A stretch of 64,000 nt of DNA from Peromyscus leucopus (GCF_004664715.2 NC_051075.1:23616215-23680214), one strand, 5' to 3'; positions 33,932-44,932 are shown, counted from the stretch's first letter. Notes: generated from the letters alone by a model not told the origin. Numbers and translations are program-made.

Positions 33932-34004
33932 GCCTGGATAGCTCAGCTGGTAGAGCATCAGACTTTTAATCTGAGGGTCCAGGGTTCAAGTCCCTGTTCA
34001 GGCA
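33932..34004 (+). tRNA. tRNA-Lys (anticodon TTT)
   Basis: A complete 73-nt cloverleaf can be folded by eye. The acceptor stem GCCTGGA pairs with TTCAGGC (one G-T pair), followed by discriminator A at 34004. The anticodon arm is TCAGA-CTTTTAA-TCTGA, with TTT at 33965-33967. Internal Pol III promoters are visible: box A TAGCTCAGCTGG and box B GGTTCAAGTCC. A TTTT terminator follows at 34012-34015. No intron, poly(A) tail or flanking duplication is seen, so it looks like a genuine tRNA gene and not a SINE or retropseudogene. It decodes AAA (and AAG by wobble) lysine codons. Acceptor pair 4-69 is T-A where the usual mammalian form, as I recall it, has C-G. Confidence 0.93.
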
Positions 34005-34414
34005 GAGGCTATTTTAAGCTCCTAAATAAACAGTGACTCCCAATGTGTAAATGGTAGAGAGAGTTTATAAAAATAAGATTAGCCCCCCCTCGCCCATCTA
34101 ACACTCTAGCTGAGCAACAAGGGGGGGTAGAGGGGGTGAATCACCTCTAAAATAATTCCCACTAGGTGGGATGGGGGTAAGTAGAATCAAGCCATATTAT
34201 ATGCACCTATAAAAATCACATAGTGAAGCCCATTATTTTGTATCATTAATATACGTTAATTAAAAAATGTCCTTAAAATTGTTTGAATACCAGCAATAGC
34301 CATATGATCAGTTAAAGACACAAATAATGTAATAGACCTAAGCATTTCTTCCTGATGTGACTACGTATAAACGTAAGTATAAAGGGCTCAAAAAATATCT
34401 ATGACCTTTTATGA
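34005..34414. other. tRNA 3' flank; no other feature
   Basis: Apart from the Pol III terminator at 34012-34015, the segment has G-runs near 34120 and AT-rich sequence. No repeat was named. Confidence 0.4.
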
Positions 34415-34850
34415 GTTAAATCGTGCACCCTCCCAAAAGAAGATATATTGCAAGTCTAATCCCCAGTGGCCCATAATGTGATGGTGTTTGGAAAGAGTCC
34501 TTGCAGATGTAGCAAATGGTCACGATGATGTCATGCTGAAGAGCCATAGACCGCTTATGGAAGGGAGCCGGTGTCCTTAAGAGAGGACAACCTCGTGGAA
34601 ACAGAGGACACAGTATTACTGTAAGACATAGGAAGGCAGAGGAGCAGAATAAAACGGCGCTGCTTCAAGCCATGCTCCGCCACCGGAAGCTCACACAAGA
34701 CCGGGAAGGACTGTCTCTCACACACACAGGGTTTACAGGGAGCACCACCCTGCCAACACCTTCGCTTTGCGCTTCTAACCTCCTAGGTTAGTAAATACCT
34801 ATCTCGCTACCACAACCCTGTGAAACTAACAGTTTTCGACCGGTGTCCTC
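34415..34850 (+). mobile_element. MLT1-like MaLR LTR
   Basis: AATCGTGCACCCTCCCAAAAG, GTCTAATCCCCAGTGGCCCA, AATGTGATGGTGTTTGGAAAG, GGTGTCCTTAAGAGAGG, CCTGCCAACACCTTCGC and CTTCTAACCTCC follow the MLT1 consensus in order. Confidence 0.65.
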
Positions 34851-35928
34851 CCGCCTCTCCACCTCCTGCCTCCCAAGGGTTGGAGATACTGGAGTCAACC
34901 ATCAGATCCCGTCCTTAAGCACCCACACGGCCCCGCTTCCATAAAGACGGTTAGGGAACGCTTGGTGGCAAAGCGGTGTTGATTGACTTTTTTCTGTTGT
35001 ATTTGGGAAGGTGGAGCGGAACACCCCAGGAAGCCTTGCAACCCACACTGAGCCAGGAACCAGTCTCTGGTTCGCTCTGTGGGAAATGAGGCCGCTAAGA
35101 GGAAGTCATCAGTGAGGGAGTTGTGTCCTAGTAGCACGTTTTAATTACGATACAGCCACGACTGTCTCTTGCATAGGAATTCAGCATGCAAGATTTACAG
35201 CCCTCAACCGCTTTGCCTTTGTCTCTAGCAGCCTCCTTGCCGCCGACGGTCGCCCAAGGTCCTCTGTTCACCTGTGTCACACTGCCCCCTGCTGCTTGGG
35301 TGTCATAATCTCCTGGCTGCTCCCACTTGGCGCGGCTTCTGAGATGTCATGGCTTTGGCCAGGTTTAGAAAACCTGATACACCCAACACAGAACGCGTGG
35401 GGTGGGGAGGGGGTGTCTTATATGTTTCTCTTAATAAAATCACTGAACAACATAGATATGTTGGTCTGGAAACACAACCATCCCACTGGCTTCAGCTTGG
35501 GAGGAGGAAAATCAAGTTTCCAGAATAAGGGGATGAAGAGCCTTTTCTTTCCTGTTTCGTGGGGGCCTCTTCAAGTGATCTCCTCTTTTTTTCATGGCGT
35601 GACAACAGGAGAAAAGCCATTTAAGAAAAGCTGATGAAAGTGTAACTAATCCAACCAGCCAGAGGAAAACAGTGTCATAAAGGGGCCCCCAGAAGACGGG
35701 GTAGGCTTTTCTTCCTGCACCAAAGGCACCAGGCAGGGCTTTGCTGAGTCCCTGGCGCGCATGCGTGCCCAGTCAGCCCCCACCCCAGCTCCTCTCTGCT
35801 GTGGGTTCCTTTGACACCTCCACAGCGGTGGTCCCCAAACTGGAGGAAAAAGAGGTCTAGGAAACATCAAGGGATATGTTAGCAAGGGGAAAACTGGACG
35901 TGAGTGGTTCAAACCTTAAAGCCCAAAG
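34851..35928. other. No recognised gene
   Basis: Unique-looking and locally CpG-containing near 35230-35260 (GCCGCCGACGGTCGCC). A 112-codon plus frame (35296-35634) has no domain. I see no promoter elements that I would defend. Confidence 0.35.
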
Positions 35929-36517
35929 TGAAAGGACCAAGCAGACGCCATAACAGGCTGCTGAGTCTTCTCTCAGAACTCAGGCCTCAATTTCAGTTTT
36001 CTGAGACTTGAACAAGCAGTTTCTGGGAGGGCCATGAACAAAAGACATAGTCCTTGCAGTAGCTCCCTTTCTGCACCTACTCTGGCTGATCAAGGTTCAG
36101 TCAATTGTTTACTGTCTGGGACCCCTCACCAACCTAGAGGCTAGGGCAAGGCTCAATGTGACAGCCTGGGGCAATGAGTCAGCCCCCATAATCGGTACAT
36201 GCTAGGCCAGTAAGCCTCTGTGCAGCTCAAGGACAAAGCCTGGGACTTGTCCAGGCCTGCTCAAAAATGGCAACTGTAACCCCCCACTAACCCTAGCTAA
36301 TTAAAAGTTACTAACATGATTGCCACTCGCATAAACCAATCCTGAGTCTGTTCCTATGCAGTCTGCCCACCCCCAAGCCCCTCTTATTTTAAAAACCCTG
36401 CCCCATTGCTACTGCATCAGAAGGAAGGAGAGTCCCGAGTTAACTAGCAATACAAAGACTCTGCTTTTGCATCGGATTCGGTCTCTTGGTGGCCTTTGGG
36501 GGACTCTGGGTACAACA
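35929..36517 (+). mobile_element. Class I (ERV1-type) solo LTR
   Basis: Begins TGAAAGGACCAAGCAGACGCC and ends GACTCTGGGTACAACA. The 3' part AATACAAAGACTCTGCTTTTGC, GGATTCGGTCTCTTGGTGGCC is the R/U5 style of gammaretrovirus-like ERVs. Flanking AAAG (35925-35928) and TAAG (36518-36521) agree at three of four bases, compatible with an eroded 4-bp duplication. Confidence 0.6.
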
Positions 36518-36619
36518 TAAGTAATTCTCGAAGTACTCTGGTGGGGCTCTAGGAAAAAAACAAAACAATACCTCAGAACACATTCCCCAACCCTATGCTG
36601 GAGGTTTTAAAGATTGTTA

Positions 36620-36620
<1 letters not shown>

Positions 36621-36679
<59 letters not shown>
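36621..36679. repeat. (GA)n microsatellite
   Basis: About 29 GA units. A chance 139-codon frame begins inside it. Confidence 0.95.
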
Positions 36680-36681
<2 letters not shown>

Positions 36682-37499
36682 AACACTTTCTGCTGTCCAG
36701 CAGCGAGGCTTCAGTGGCGCCCAGCCTCCACCGGACCTGCACAAGTCCTCAGACGGCCCACCCATGTACATCAGTTTGGCCACAGACCTGCTCTACCGGG
36801 CATGCCCGGTGGGCATGGAACTGGCTCTCAGGGCACTCGGGTTCCTGTGGCCCTTGTGTGGCAGAGGCCTTGCTCATACACCTGTACTCCTTGTGCTCCA
36901 CTGTGTGTGGGCTGCGGGTGCAGGGGGCCAGTGTTCCCTGGCGTCGGAGGGTTGTGGGAGAACACCTACCCTTTATAAGCACAGGACCAGACAGTCTCCA
37001 AACCCGTGCCACAAAAGGATTTATACTGCATGATCCAAGAGAAGAGGCCAGCTGCTGTCTTTGGCTCGCCTCCATTCCTCACTCCCATTCATAAAACCTT
37101 TAGAGAAGCTGTGTGTCGCTTTCTCCCGGTGTGGGTCAAATTGTGCTCCAAGCCGGGAGGAAGCTGGGTGTAGATGCAGGTGGCTAGAAGGGCCTTGACC
37201 CGGCTGTCTCTCGAGCTACTTTGTTGCTTCCCCTTACCTAACCATCTCTCACCATGTAATAAATCTCAAGTGGTAACATCACGCCCAAGGGGAGTGGGGA
37301 GCGTTACAAAGTTTGCTATCTGGCATTGGTGGGGTGGGGCAGAGACAGCCCTCCCGGAAAGGAGCGTGACCTACAGCACTTCGTGTCTTCCTGAAGCCTG
37401 GATTTGAGTGTTAAACATATGGCGCGGTGTTTGGGAGAGTCATTTAGTAAGGGAGCCTAGTTAGTGTTTCTTGTTCAGCTTTTTGTTGTTGTTCCGTTG
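36680..37499. other. GC-rich unclassified segment
   Basis: Two overlapping plus frames of more than 120 codons reflect GC content. A TATA-like CTTTATAAGC (36970) and a TAATAAATCTC (37257) about 290 bp apart could be remnants of an LTR, but no ends or duplication were found. Confidence 0.3.
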
Positions 37500-37688
37500 G
37501 GTTTTTGTTTGTTTGTTTGTTTTCTTTTTCTGTTTTGTTTTGGTTTTGATACAGGGTCTCACTGTGTAGCTGTGGCTAGCCTGGAACTCAATATGTAGAC
37601 CAGGCTGGCCTCAAACTCACAGAGATGCTCCTGCCTATGCTTCCTGAGTGCTGTGATTAAAGGCATGTCTACCGTGTCTGACTAGCTA
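37500..37688 (-). mobile_element. B1 SINE, antisense
   Basis: (GTTT)n tail complement, ATACAGGGTCTCACTGTGTAGC, GACCAGGCTGGCCTCAAACTC, ending GTCTACCGTGTCTGACTAGC. Confidence 0.8.
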
Positions 37689-37711
37689 GCTTTTCTTAGA
37701 TGGCATTATTT

Positions 37712-37885
37712 TCTTAATTTTCCATATACCAGGTACAATTCTGTTACTTTTCCTATATTATCTCATTTAATGGTGCTTCTAACAACTGCATCCCTGTCTT
37801 ACAGATGAGAACATTGTAGTTCAGAGGTTAAGACATTTATGCCCACAGAGGCGGGTTGGGATGATCGCAGAGCCAGTATGCTGAC
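37712..37885 (+). mobile_element. MIR
   Basis: CAGGTACAATTCTGTTAC, TATTATCTCATTTAATGGTGC, TTACAGATGAGAACATTGTAGTTCAGAGG follow MIR order. Confidence 0.65.
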
Positions 37886-37889
37886 TAGT

Positions 37890-38277
37890 CTCCTGTCAGG
37901 CTAACAGAGTCATCAGAGAGGAGGGAGCCTCAGCTGAGGAAACGCCTCCATAGGACCAGGCATAGGCAAGGCTGTACATTTTCTTAACTAGTAATCGATA
38001 GGAGAGGGCCCAGCCCATTGTGGGTGGTGCCACCCTGGGCTGGTGGTCCTGAGTTCTACAAGAAAGCAGGGTGAGTAAGCCATGGGAAACAAGCCAATAA
38101 GGAGCACTCCTCCATGGCCTCTGCATCAGCTCCTTCATCCAGGTCTCTGCCCTACTTGAGTTCCTACCCTGACTTCCTTCATGGATGAACAGTGTAAGCC
38201 AAATAAACCCTTTCTTCCCCATGTTGCTTTGGCCGTGGTGTTTTTAGTCACAACAATAGAAACCGTGACTAAGACAG
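37890..38277 (+). repeat. Rodent interspersed repeat, URR1/RMER-like
   Basis: AACGCCTCCATAGGACCAGGC, GGCCCAGCCCATTGTGGGTGG, CACTCCTCCATGGCCTCTGC, AAATAAACCCTTTCTTCCCC, CAACAATAGAAACCGTGACTAAGACA. This is one of the best preserved copies in the window. Confidence 0.7.
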
Positions 38278-38959
38278 TCAATAAGTGTGATTTGAGTAGA
38301 TCACAAAGCTAGCTGGTATGACTAAGCAATCATAGAGAGTTGTGGCTAACCGGAAACTTGTCCTGGGTCCCTGTCCTCTCAAGCTCCAGCAGTTAGCCAT
38401 CATGTCTCCATTTCCCACTTTGGGTACACAGCAATGGTCATGACACCACTGGAACCTTGCTCCTATGGAGAACGACTCTCTAAATGCCTCAGATACCTTA
38501 ACTGAACATTTGCGGTGTAAGAAGCCATAGAAGTGTGAAGTCTGGGAAAGGACAACAGCCTGAACAAAAGCAAACCTACTGTTGTGAATTTGAGAATTTG
38601 GAAATACCTGGAAAGTCAAAGGTTTTACAGGATGTGCGGGGGTGTCTATAAACAGTTACACACGTATTTAAATACAAATACAATATAGATAAGACATTCT
38701 TCCTAGCCCCAAGAGTCTCATACCACGTGCTCATTGTAGAAAAGAGCAATTAGCAGGATAAGCATGCTGGGAAACCTCACTGAAGGTGTTCAGGAAAAAA
38801 GCGCAGTGAAGCAGCCAGAGCCAGAAGAAGCTAGGCTGGAGCTGAGCCTTAGGTGATGGACGCAGATGGCAGGAATTTTTAGGCAGACGAAACAGACTAC
38901 GGCATAAATGAGCAGAACAGACCTGGGGTAGTATTTTCCCTCCCTGCGGTATTTTCCCT
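38278..38959. other. No recognised feature; short duplication
   Basis: A GTATTTTCCCTCCCTGC phrase is tandemly duplicated at 38931-38966. No gene or dated repeat was seen. Confidence 0.4.
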
Positions 38960-39245
38960 CCCTGCAGGTGTGTGTCCGTGTGCCGTCTGGGGGAGGGACG
39001 TGTGTGCAAGCACCCATTTTCACAGTGTCGGGGTGTCTTCCTCTGACACTCTCCATGTTATTTTCCGAGACAGTGTGAACCCGGAGCTCACCGTGTCAGC
39101 TAGGTTGGCCGTCTCCACCCCCACCAGTCCTGGGGATACAGACATGCACTACCACACCCAGATTTTACATGGATGCCGGAGGTTTGAACCCGGGTCCTTG
39201 TGTTTCTGCGTCAGGCACTTAGCCCACTGAGCCGTCTCCCATGCC
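38960..39245 (-). mobile_element. B4-type SINE, antisense
   Basis: Contains TGTCTTCCTCTGACACTCTCC, GAGCTCACCGTGTCAGCTAGG, CTGGGGATACAGACATGC and GCCCACTGAGCCGTCTCC, in the order expected for the complement of a B4. Confidence 0.7.
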
Positions 39246-39465
39246 CCAGGAGCTTTTTTAATTCATTTCCCAGGTTCACACACAAAGTAATGGGTTTCAT
39301 CGTGGCATCTTCAAACAGTGTCATTATATTTTGTTCCCATGCTTTCCCTTCTCCCACCCATGCCCCCTCCTGACCTGCTCCAGCTGGTTCCCCAAGCTCG
39401 CTCCTCCTTCAACTTTCTTACCATCTGTATTCCATCACTTTATTTCTCATTTCCCTTAAGACCGC

Positions 39466-39786
39466 TTCTGGAGAGGTGGCTCAGCTGTGCAAGCAGGAGG
39501 CCCCAGGTCCCCAGCACCCACATGAAAAGCCAGGAGTGGCAGCACATATCTATAAACCAGCTGTGTATGACAGAGGACGGGAGGACCTTTGGGGCTTGCT
39601 GGACACTATACCTCCAGGTTCAATGAGAGACCCTGCCTCAAAGGAACATGGCAGAGAGTGAGAGGGCAGGACACCCAGTATCCGCCTCTGTTCTCCACAC
39701 ACATCTAAGAGCACATGCACCCCATGCCCATGTGTATACACACCTTCACACAGGCACACATATGAACAAAAATAAATAAACATTTT
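39466..39786 (+). mobile_element. B4-type SINE
   Basis: GCTTCTGGAGAGGTGGCTCAGC, CCCAGCACCCACATGAAAAGCC, GAGAGACCCTGCCTCAAAGG, then a CACACA-rich region ending AAAATAAATAAACATT. A B1 has landed in its tail. Confidence 0.7.
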
Positions 39787-39943
39787 TTTTTTTTTTGGTT
39801 TTTCGAGACAGGGTTTCTCTGCGTAGTTTTGCGCCTTTCCTGGAGCTCACTTGGTAGCCCAGGCTGGCCTCGAACTCACAGAGATCCACCTGGCTCTGCC
39901 TCCCAAGTGCTGGGATTAAAGGCGTGCGCCACCGCCGCCCGGC
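39787..39943 (-). mobile_element. Full-length B1 SINE, antisense, in B4 tail
   Basis: GGTTTTTCGAGACAGGGTTTC through GCGCCTTTCCTGGAGCTCAC to GCGCCACCGCCGCCCGGC. The 15-bp ATAAATAAACATTTT occurs on both sides. Confidence 0.9.
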
Positions 39944-40129
39944 CTATAAATAAACATTTTAAAAGAACTTCTCTTCTCAGGATCTTCTTAATATTATCAT
40001 GATCTATATACACAGTATATATACATATATCTACACACACAAATATAAACATGCAGTATATATACCTATATTTACATACACACATATATAGGTGTAAATT
40101 AGTTATGTATCAGTAATTGTCCTTCTAAG

Positions 40130-40350
40130 TCTGACATATTTTGCTTAACATGATTTCTAATTCTATGCAGAATCACAAAATTCCATTGTGTATATGTACA
40201 GCACACTCTATCCATTCATCTGTTGATGGACATCTATGCTTGTTCCATTTCCTGGATATTGGGGATAGTGCAGCAATGAACATGGATTGAAAGTATCCCT
40301 GCAGAGTCCTTCAGGCACACACCCAGGAGAGGTATAGTTGAAACCAGGAA
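40130..40350 (-). mobile_element. Old L1 fragment, antisense
   Basis: CTATCCATTCATCTGTTGATGGACATC, GATATTGGGGATAGTGCAGCAATGAAC is the complement of the last part of L1 ORF2/3' end. Confidence 0.65.
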
Positions 40351-40480
40351 ATTTTATCCCAGATCTTAGCAGCATGAAGGTGGGAACTGATTCTTGGTTT
40401 GCTCAACTGTATCCCTGGACACCAGCATATGATGGGCACACAAGCACTATTTCTTGATGAAATAAATGAAGAGAGAATGA

Positions 40481-40518
<38 letters not shown>
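40481..40518. repeat. (GA)n microsatellite
   Basis: About 19 GA/AG units, directly upstream of a partial B1. Confidence 0.9.
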
Positions 40519-40521
<3 letters not shown>

Positions 40522-40548
40522 TGAGAGCAAGAGAGAGGCCTGAAATAC

Positions 40549-40655
40549 TGAACAGAAACCTTTAATCCCAGAACTCAGGAGACAGAGGCAAACAGATCTC
40601 TGTGAGTTTGAGGTCAGCCTGGTTTACATAGTGAGACCATGTTTAAAAAAAACTG
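40549..40655 (+). mobile_element. B1 SINE lacking its head
   Basis: CCTTTAATCCCAGAACTCAGGAG to AGTGAGACCATGTTTAAAAAAAA. Confidence 0.75.
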
Positions 40656-40956
40656 AACAGGGAGTTGAGAAATTTGCACAGAAGGAGATAGATGTGTGCT
40701 TGGGGGTGAAGGAGAATATTGTTGGAAAAATTAGGGAGAGCAAATGTAGGAAAGGCTTTGACCAAAGTTAAGACCAAGAGTCTAATAAAACAGTAGGCCA
40801 GATGGTGGCCAATGAGACACTCATGGACACATCAGGTGACAGCATAGACTATGAAATCAGTACCTGAGCAGCATGAAAGCTAGATGAGAGAGGACACAAG
40901 CTAGAGGCTAGGAGAATCCTCAGGAAGACGTTGTGGCAGTCTAAGCATGAGAGTCT

Positions 40957-41315
40957 TGTAAACAGATGTTTCCCATCCCAATTGCCTGATCCCAAATAAA
41001 CACACAGAGGCTGAATATGAATTATAAATGCTTGGCCGATAGCTCAGGCTTGTTGCTAGCTAACTCTCACACTTGAATAAGCCCATGTTTCTATTTATGC
41101 TTTGCCACATGACAGCACCTTTATTAGCATGGCATGATCATCTCCTGCTCCCTCTGCAACTAGCTGGCGACTCCTGATTCTGCCCTTCTCCTTCCCATCA
41201 TTCTTAGTTTGGTCACCCCACCTATACTTCCTGCCTGGCTACTGGCTAGTCAGCATTTTATTAAACCAATTTTATTAAACCTCTTTACAGTGTACAAGAG
41301 GATTATTCCACAGCA
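40957..41315 (-). repeat. 3' LTR of the minus-strand provirus
   Basis: On the minus strand it begins TGCTGTGGAATAATCC at 41315 and ends TCTGTTTACA at 40957 (359 bp). It carries TGCTAATAAAGGTGC, a CATAAATAGAAAC TATA-like region and GTGTGTTTATTTGGG. It is similar to the 43834-44185 LTR throughout. Confidence 0.85.
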
Positions 41316-41327
41316 TTTCCCCTTTTT
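41316..41327 (-). other. Polypurine tract
   Basis: On the minus strand AAAAAGGGGAAA abuts the LTR start TGCTGTGG. Plus-strand priming from such a tract is general retroviral biology; the position is read directly. Confidence 0.8.
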
Positions 41328-41856
41328 GTCTAATTAAGAAGGTTTTAACTTTAACATAGTAAGATTATACACAACAAAAACAGTTATCAAGTAAGAATTA
41401 CAGTTAGAATATCCAGTCTATTTGTATTTGACAAAATCAGAGAAAACATTTAATTATCCATCCTATCTTGGTGAGTCCAAAGTTTTATATCTAATTTACC
41501 TTTTTATTATAACTAAGAAAAATTGTAATTATTACTATCTAGTCTTCAACTCCATCAAAGACTCCAGAATGATGAAATGTTACCTAATGACAGGGATATC
41601 AGATTGCCTAGACAGTCACCCAAAGTTTCTCTGTAATTTTGGGGCATCCATCTTTGACCTATAAGCCTAGCATATCTGACAGACTTTCCTGTGAAGCAGG
41701 GAATTCTGAAGGACTGTCCTATCTTGTCTTGGCAAAGTTCAGCAGTTGCCTTTCTTGTGTCCTGCTGGTCCAGTTTGGACAGTAACTGTCAGCAACTGAG
41801 GCAAAGGCAGTTTCTTTGTCCATATGGCTAGCTTTTGCCATAAAGATAACAAATTC

Positions 41857-41948
41857 TGGGTTGGGGGGAGGCTGGAGGGTTGGGAAGAGGGAAGAGGAGG
41901 ATCTGTGATTGGTATGTTTAATGAATAAAAATATTAATTAAAAAAAAA
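41857..41948 (+). mobile_element. Short L1 3'-tail-like insertion
   Basis: GGGTTGGGGGGAGGCTGGAGGG, GAAGAGGAGGATCTGTGATTGG, AATGAATAAAAATATT and an A-run resemble a rodent L1 3' terminus. It sits inside the provirus. Confidence 0.4.
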
Positions 41949-42791
41949 CTCCATGCAGAGTTTCTTTGATGCCCATCATCTTCTCTGGAGTACATTGGAG
42001 CTGCCAGGAGCAGATGTGTCTCATTGTCATGAAAAATCTAAGTTATTAAAACATTTTAAATTCCATGTTCCATAGGTCTTTAAAGTGTTTGAAGATTACC
42101 TATCTGAAATATATCTCTGTATACCTAGAAAACCTAACTAACACTACTATAAGTTTGATTATTATAGATGACTATTAGTATGTATTTCTTAATTATACAT
42201 TACATTTTTAAATGAATTCCATAAACATAATATCTTAAACAAGAGTAGAAGTATACGTATAACAAAATTAACATTAAATTTGTATCAATAAACCAAAATC
42301 TATACCAATATAAAATATGTAAAATTATTAGTTGGATTTTTTTTGGATTAAAGTAGATGCAATAATCTACCCCTTTATCCTGTCATTTCTATATCATATC
42401 TCCCTTCTTTTAGAAAGGGATCTCTGAATTTAACTCCTTTGTTTAGCCTTTTTTTTTTTACTTTGACCAATAACAATTTGTAACCAAACCCCCTAAACAA
42501 ATACAAACATCCATACTCCATTTTTTGGGAATGTGGGCATAGTTCTCTAGACTGTTAATTGGGGGTGCTGGCAACCTTATGGGGACCCTGAGAAAATTTA
42601 GAATTATGGTCAAGTCCTGACTGGAGTATTCTGTGAGGCTGGATCATCTCAGCCAGCAGCCTTGAAGCTGTTCTGGATGCAGAACTCAGAGGAAGCTACA
42701 ACAGAGGCACTCTGAAATGTTGGATCATCTGGGCCATGCATTCCCACCAGAGATTTTTCAGGGGGTCTTCCTCAAGCAAACCTGATTTTTC

Positions 42792-43004
42792 TTAACCCAG
42801 AATGATCCAAAGCCTCTCATTTCCAGTGGAAATAAAAGCAGAACCTCTTTCCCAAACTTTTAACTTAAATTTTGAAGTTAAGATATTTTTTAAATATATA
42901 GGTTGGTTTAATATAGTGGTTTTCATAATCCAAAGTCTTTTAGCAGCCAAAAAATTTAAAGACAACACAATAATATACACAATCCAGACTCTGTGTATTT
43001 TCAT
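42792..43004 (-). pseudogene. ERV integrase C-terminal remnant
   Basis: The 70-codon minus frame includes LNQPIYLKNILTS and AFISTGNERLWI. These align by eye with LNQPIYFKDVLTS and AFVSTGEDKLWV in the plus-strand provirus (63078-63189), which is the integrase C-terminal domain. No catalytic core remains upstream, and the frame opens with unrelated residues. It is a non-functional fossil. Confidence 0.75.
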
Positions 43005-43448
43005 CTTTATGTGGCTTATTATATTTTCATAACTCTATTTCTTTTTTAAGGACTTTCTTTACCCTTTTTCTTTTCTCTCTCAAGTCTACATATATTTTTA
43101 AACACACTGTGACCTGGTTAGAGGCTCTTTTTGTCTGAATCTGTCCTTATTGTATATCTGTAACCTTTTCTGTCTGCATGAGCAAAAAACAAAACAAAAC
43201 AAAACAAAAAACCTGCTGTGTAACTTATATCACGGCATGCTGGTGCTGGCTCCTCCCCTTTGGTTCCCTGAGAGTCTACTCTCATGATGGGGGCATATTT
43301 ATCAACAGCCCTGAAAGCCATGTTTACTGCCCCAACTCTGGGAAGTTTCTAGGTCCATGCTACCACTGAGTAATGAGTAGCATGTAGCCAACTGCTCACA
43401 AACACCATATAAGGGTTTGGTAGTAGGATCTCTTAAAAGAACCATGAC

Positions 43449-43636
43449 CGCCGGGCAGTGGTGGTGCACACCTTTAATCCCAGTGCTCGGGAGGCAGAGG
43501 CAGGTGGATCTCTATGAGTTCGAGGCCAGCCTGGTCTATAAAGGGAGTTCCAGGACAGACTCCAAAGCTACACAGAGAAACCCTGTCTCGGAAAAAAAAA
43601 AACAAAAAACAAAAAAACAAAAAAAAAAAAAAAAAC
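43449..43636 (+). mobile_element. B1 SINE inside the minus-strand provirus
   Basis: GCCGGGCAGTGGTGGTGCACACC to AGAAACCCTGTCTCGG, then a long A-rich tail with AAAAAAC units. Confidence 0.9.
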
Positions 43637-43833
43637 TCATTTTTGCTGCTAGCACCAAGCCAAGAAGTTTTCTCTTAAAGGAGCCATGCCTTTGCTCACT
43701 GCCAACAAAGTCCACCAGAGAAAAGGCAGCTATCAAGAAGCCATGCTTGGCTCTGTTCCTGTGTGTCTAGAATCCTTTTTTAAGCTTTATCAGGTTTTAT
43801 GTGAAAATTTCAGTCACACATTGAAACGCCATA

Positions 43834-44185
43834 TGTAAACAGACATTTCCTATCCCAACCCCCAGTCCCAAATAAACACACAAAGGCTGAATATGAATTA
43901 TAAATACTCAGCTCAGGCTTGTTACTAGCTAACTCTCACACTTAAATTAACCCATATTTCTATTTATGCTTTGCCACAGGGTGGTACCTTTATTAGCATA
44001 GAATGTTCATCTTCTGCTCTCTCTGTGTCTGGCTGGTGACTCCTGCTCTGCCCTCTTCCTTCCCATCATCCTTAGTTTGGTCACCCTGCCTATACCTCCC
44101 GCCTGGCTACCTAGCCAATCAGCATTTTGCTAAACCAATTTGAGTGACAAATCTTTACAGTGTACAAGAGAATTATTCCACAGCA
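43834..44185 (-). repeat. 5' LTR of the minus-strand provirus
   Basis: On the minus strand it begins TGCTGTGGAATAATTC at 44185 and ends TCTGTTTACA at 43834 (352 bp). It is colinear with 40957-41315 and differs by scattered substitutions and small indels. Confidence 0.85.
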
Positions 44186-44191
44186 GAGTCT

Positions 44192-44365
44192 AGCTGGGTG
44201 TGGTGGCACATGCCTTGTCCTAGCATTTGGGAAGCAAAAACAGGTGGATCTCTGTGAGTTTGAGGCCAGCCTGGTCTACAGAGTCAGTTCTAGAACAGCC
44301 TGGGCTACACAGAGAAATCCTATCTCAAAGAAGAAGGAGAAGGAGGAAGAAGAAGAGGAGGAAGA
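44192..44365 (+). mobile_element. B1 SINE with purine-rich tail
   Basis: AGCTGGGTGTGGTGGCACATGCC to AGAAATCCTATCTCAAAG, then (GAA/GGA)n. It starts at the right end of the provirus duplication. Confidence 0.85.
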
Positions 44366-44374
44366 GGAGCCTAA

Positions 44375-44590
44375 GTGGGCTGGCAAGATAGCCTAATGGG
44401 TAAAGGCACTTGTCACAAGAGCTGGTGACCTAAATTAAATCCCTAGGACCCAACTAAAGATGGAAGGAGAGGACAGTCTTCATAAAGTTGTCCTCTAACT
44501 CTAGACATGCACCATGACATGAGGCCATCCCACATACACGTATGTCATACACACATACTCACACAATAATAATTGATTATTTTAAAAAAA
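44375..44590 (+). mobile_element. B3-type SINE
   Basis: GTGGGCTGGCAAGATAGCC, GGGTAAAGGCACTTGTCAC, GAGGACAGTCTTCATAAAGTTGTCC, CACACAATAATAATTGATTATTTT. The head and body are B3. Confidence 0.75.
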
Positions 44591-44932
44591 TATGAGAATC
44601 TGAATCAGGGGACAGCAAAAAGAAGGGGAAAAGATGGAAACTGGAGAGACACTTGAAAGGGCAACGTCCATACCATGTTGATAACAGTTGTGATAGTAGA
44701 GAAAACAGAGAAATAATGAGTACATAAGTCAAAATCCCTTCGGGGAAGCCTGAGAGAAAAGCAGTGGCATACTTAGACACATGGGAGTTGGCATGATTTA
44801 AGAGGAGATGGTGGAGACATTAAGCTCAGCATATAAAATACAACTCTAGTGAGCTCAAATATAGATCTAACTCTAGATGATGTTTTGTACGGCACAGAAT
44901 AGGGGTTTTTATGGTTTTATTATATGTATATA

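Larger units (their letters stand above)
40957..44185 (-). mobile_element. Internally deleted class II provirus
   Basis: Two same-orientation LTRs (40957-41315 and 43834-44185) enclose about 2.5 kb of internal sequence. A perfect 6-bp GAGTCT repeat flanks the whole unit (40951-40956 and 44186-44191). On the minus strand the 3' LTR is preceded directly by a purine tract AAAAAGGGGAAA, and the 5' LTR is followed by TATGGCGTTTCAATGTG, a decayed lysine-type primer-binding site. The only recognisable coding remnant is the integrase C-terminus at 42792-43004. A B1 (43449) and an L1-tail-like scrap (near 41857) entered later. Gag, protease, RT and RNase H are missing. Confidence 0.85.

Noticed and set aside
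36614..37094. Overlapping 139-, 126- and 108-codon ORFs
   Set aside because: All are open because of high GC, one starts in a (GA)n tract, and none shows a domain.
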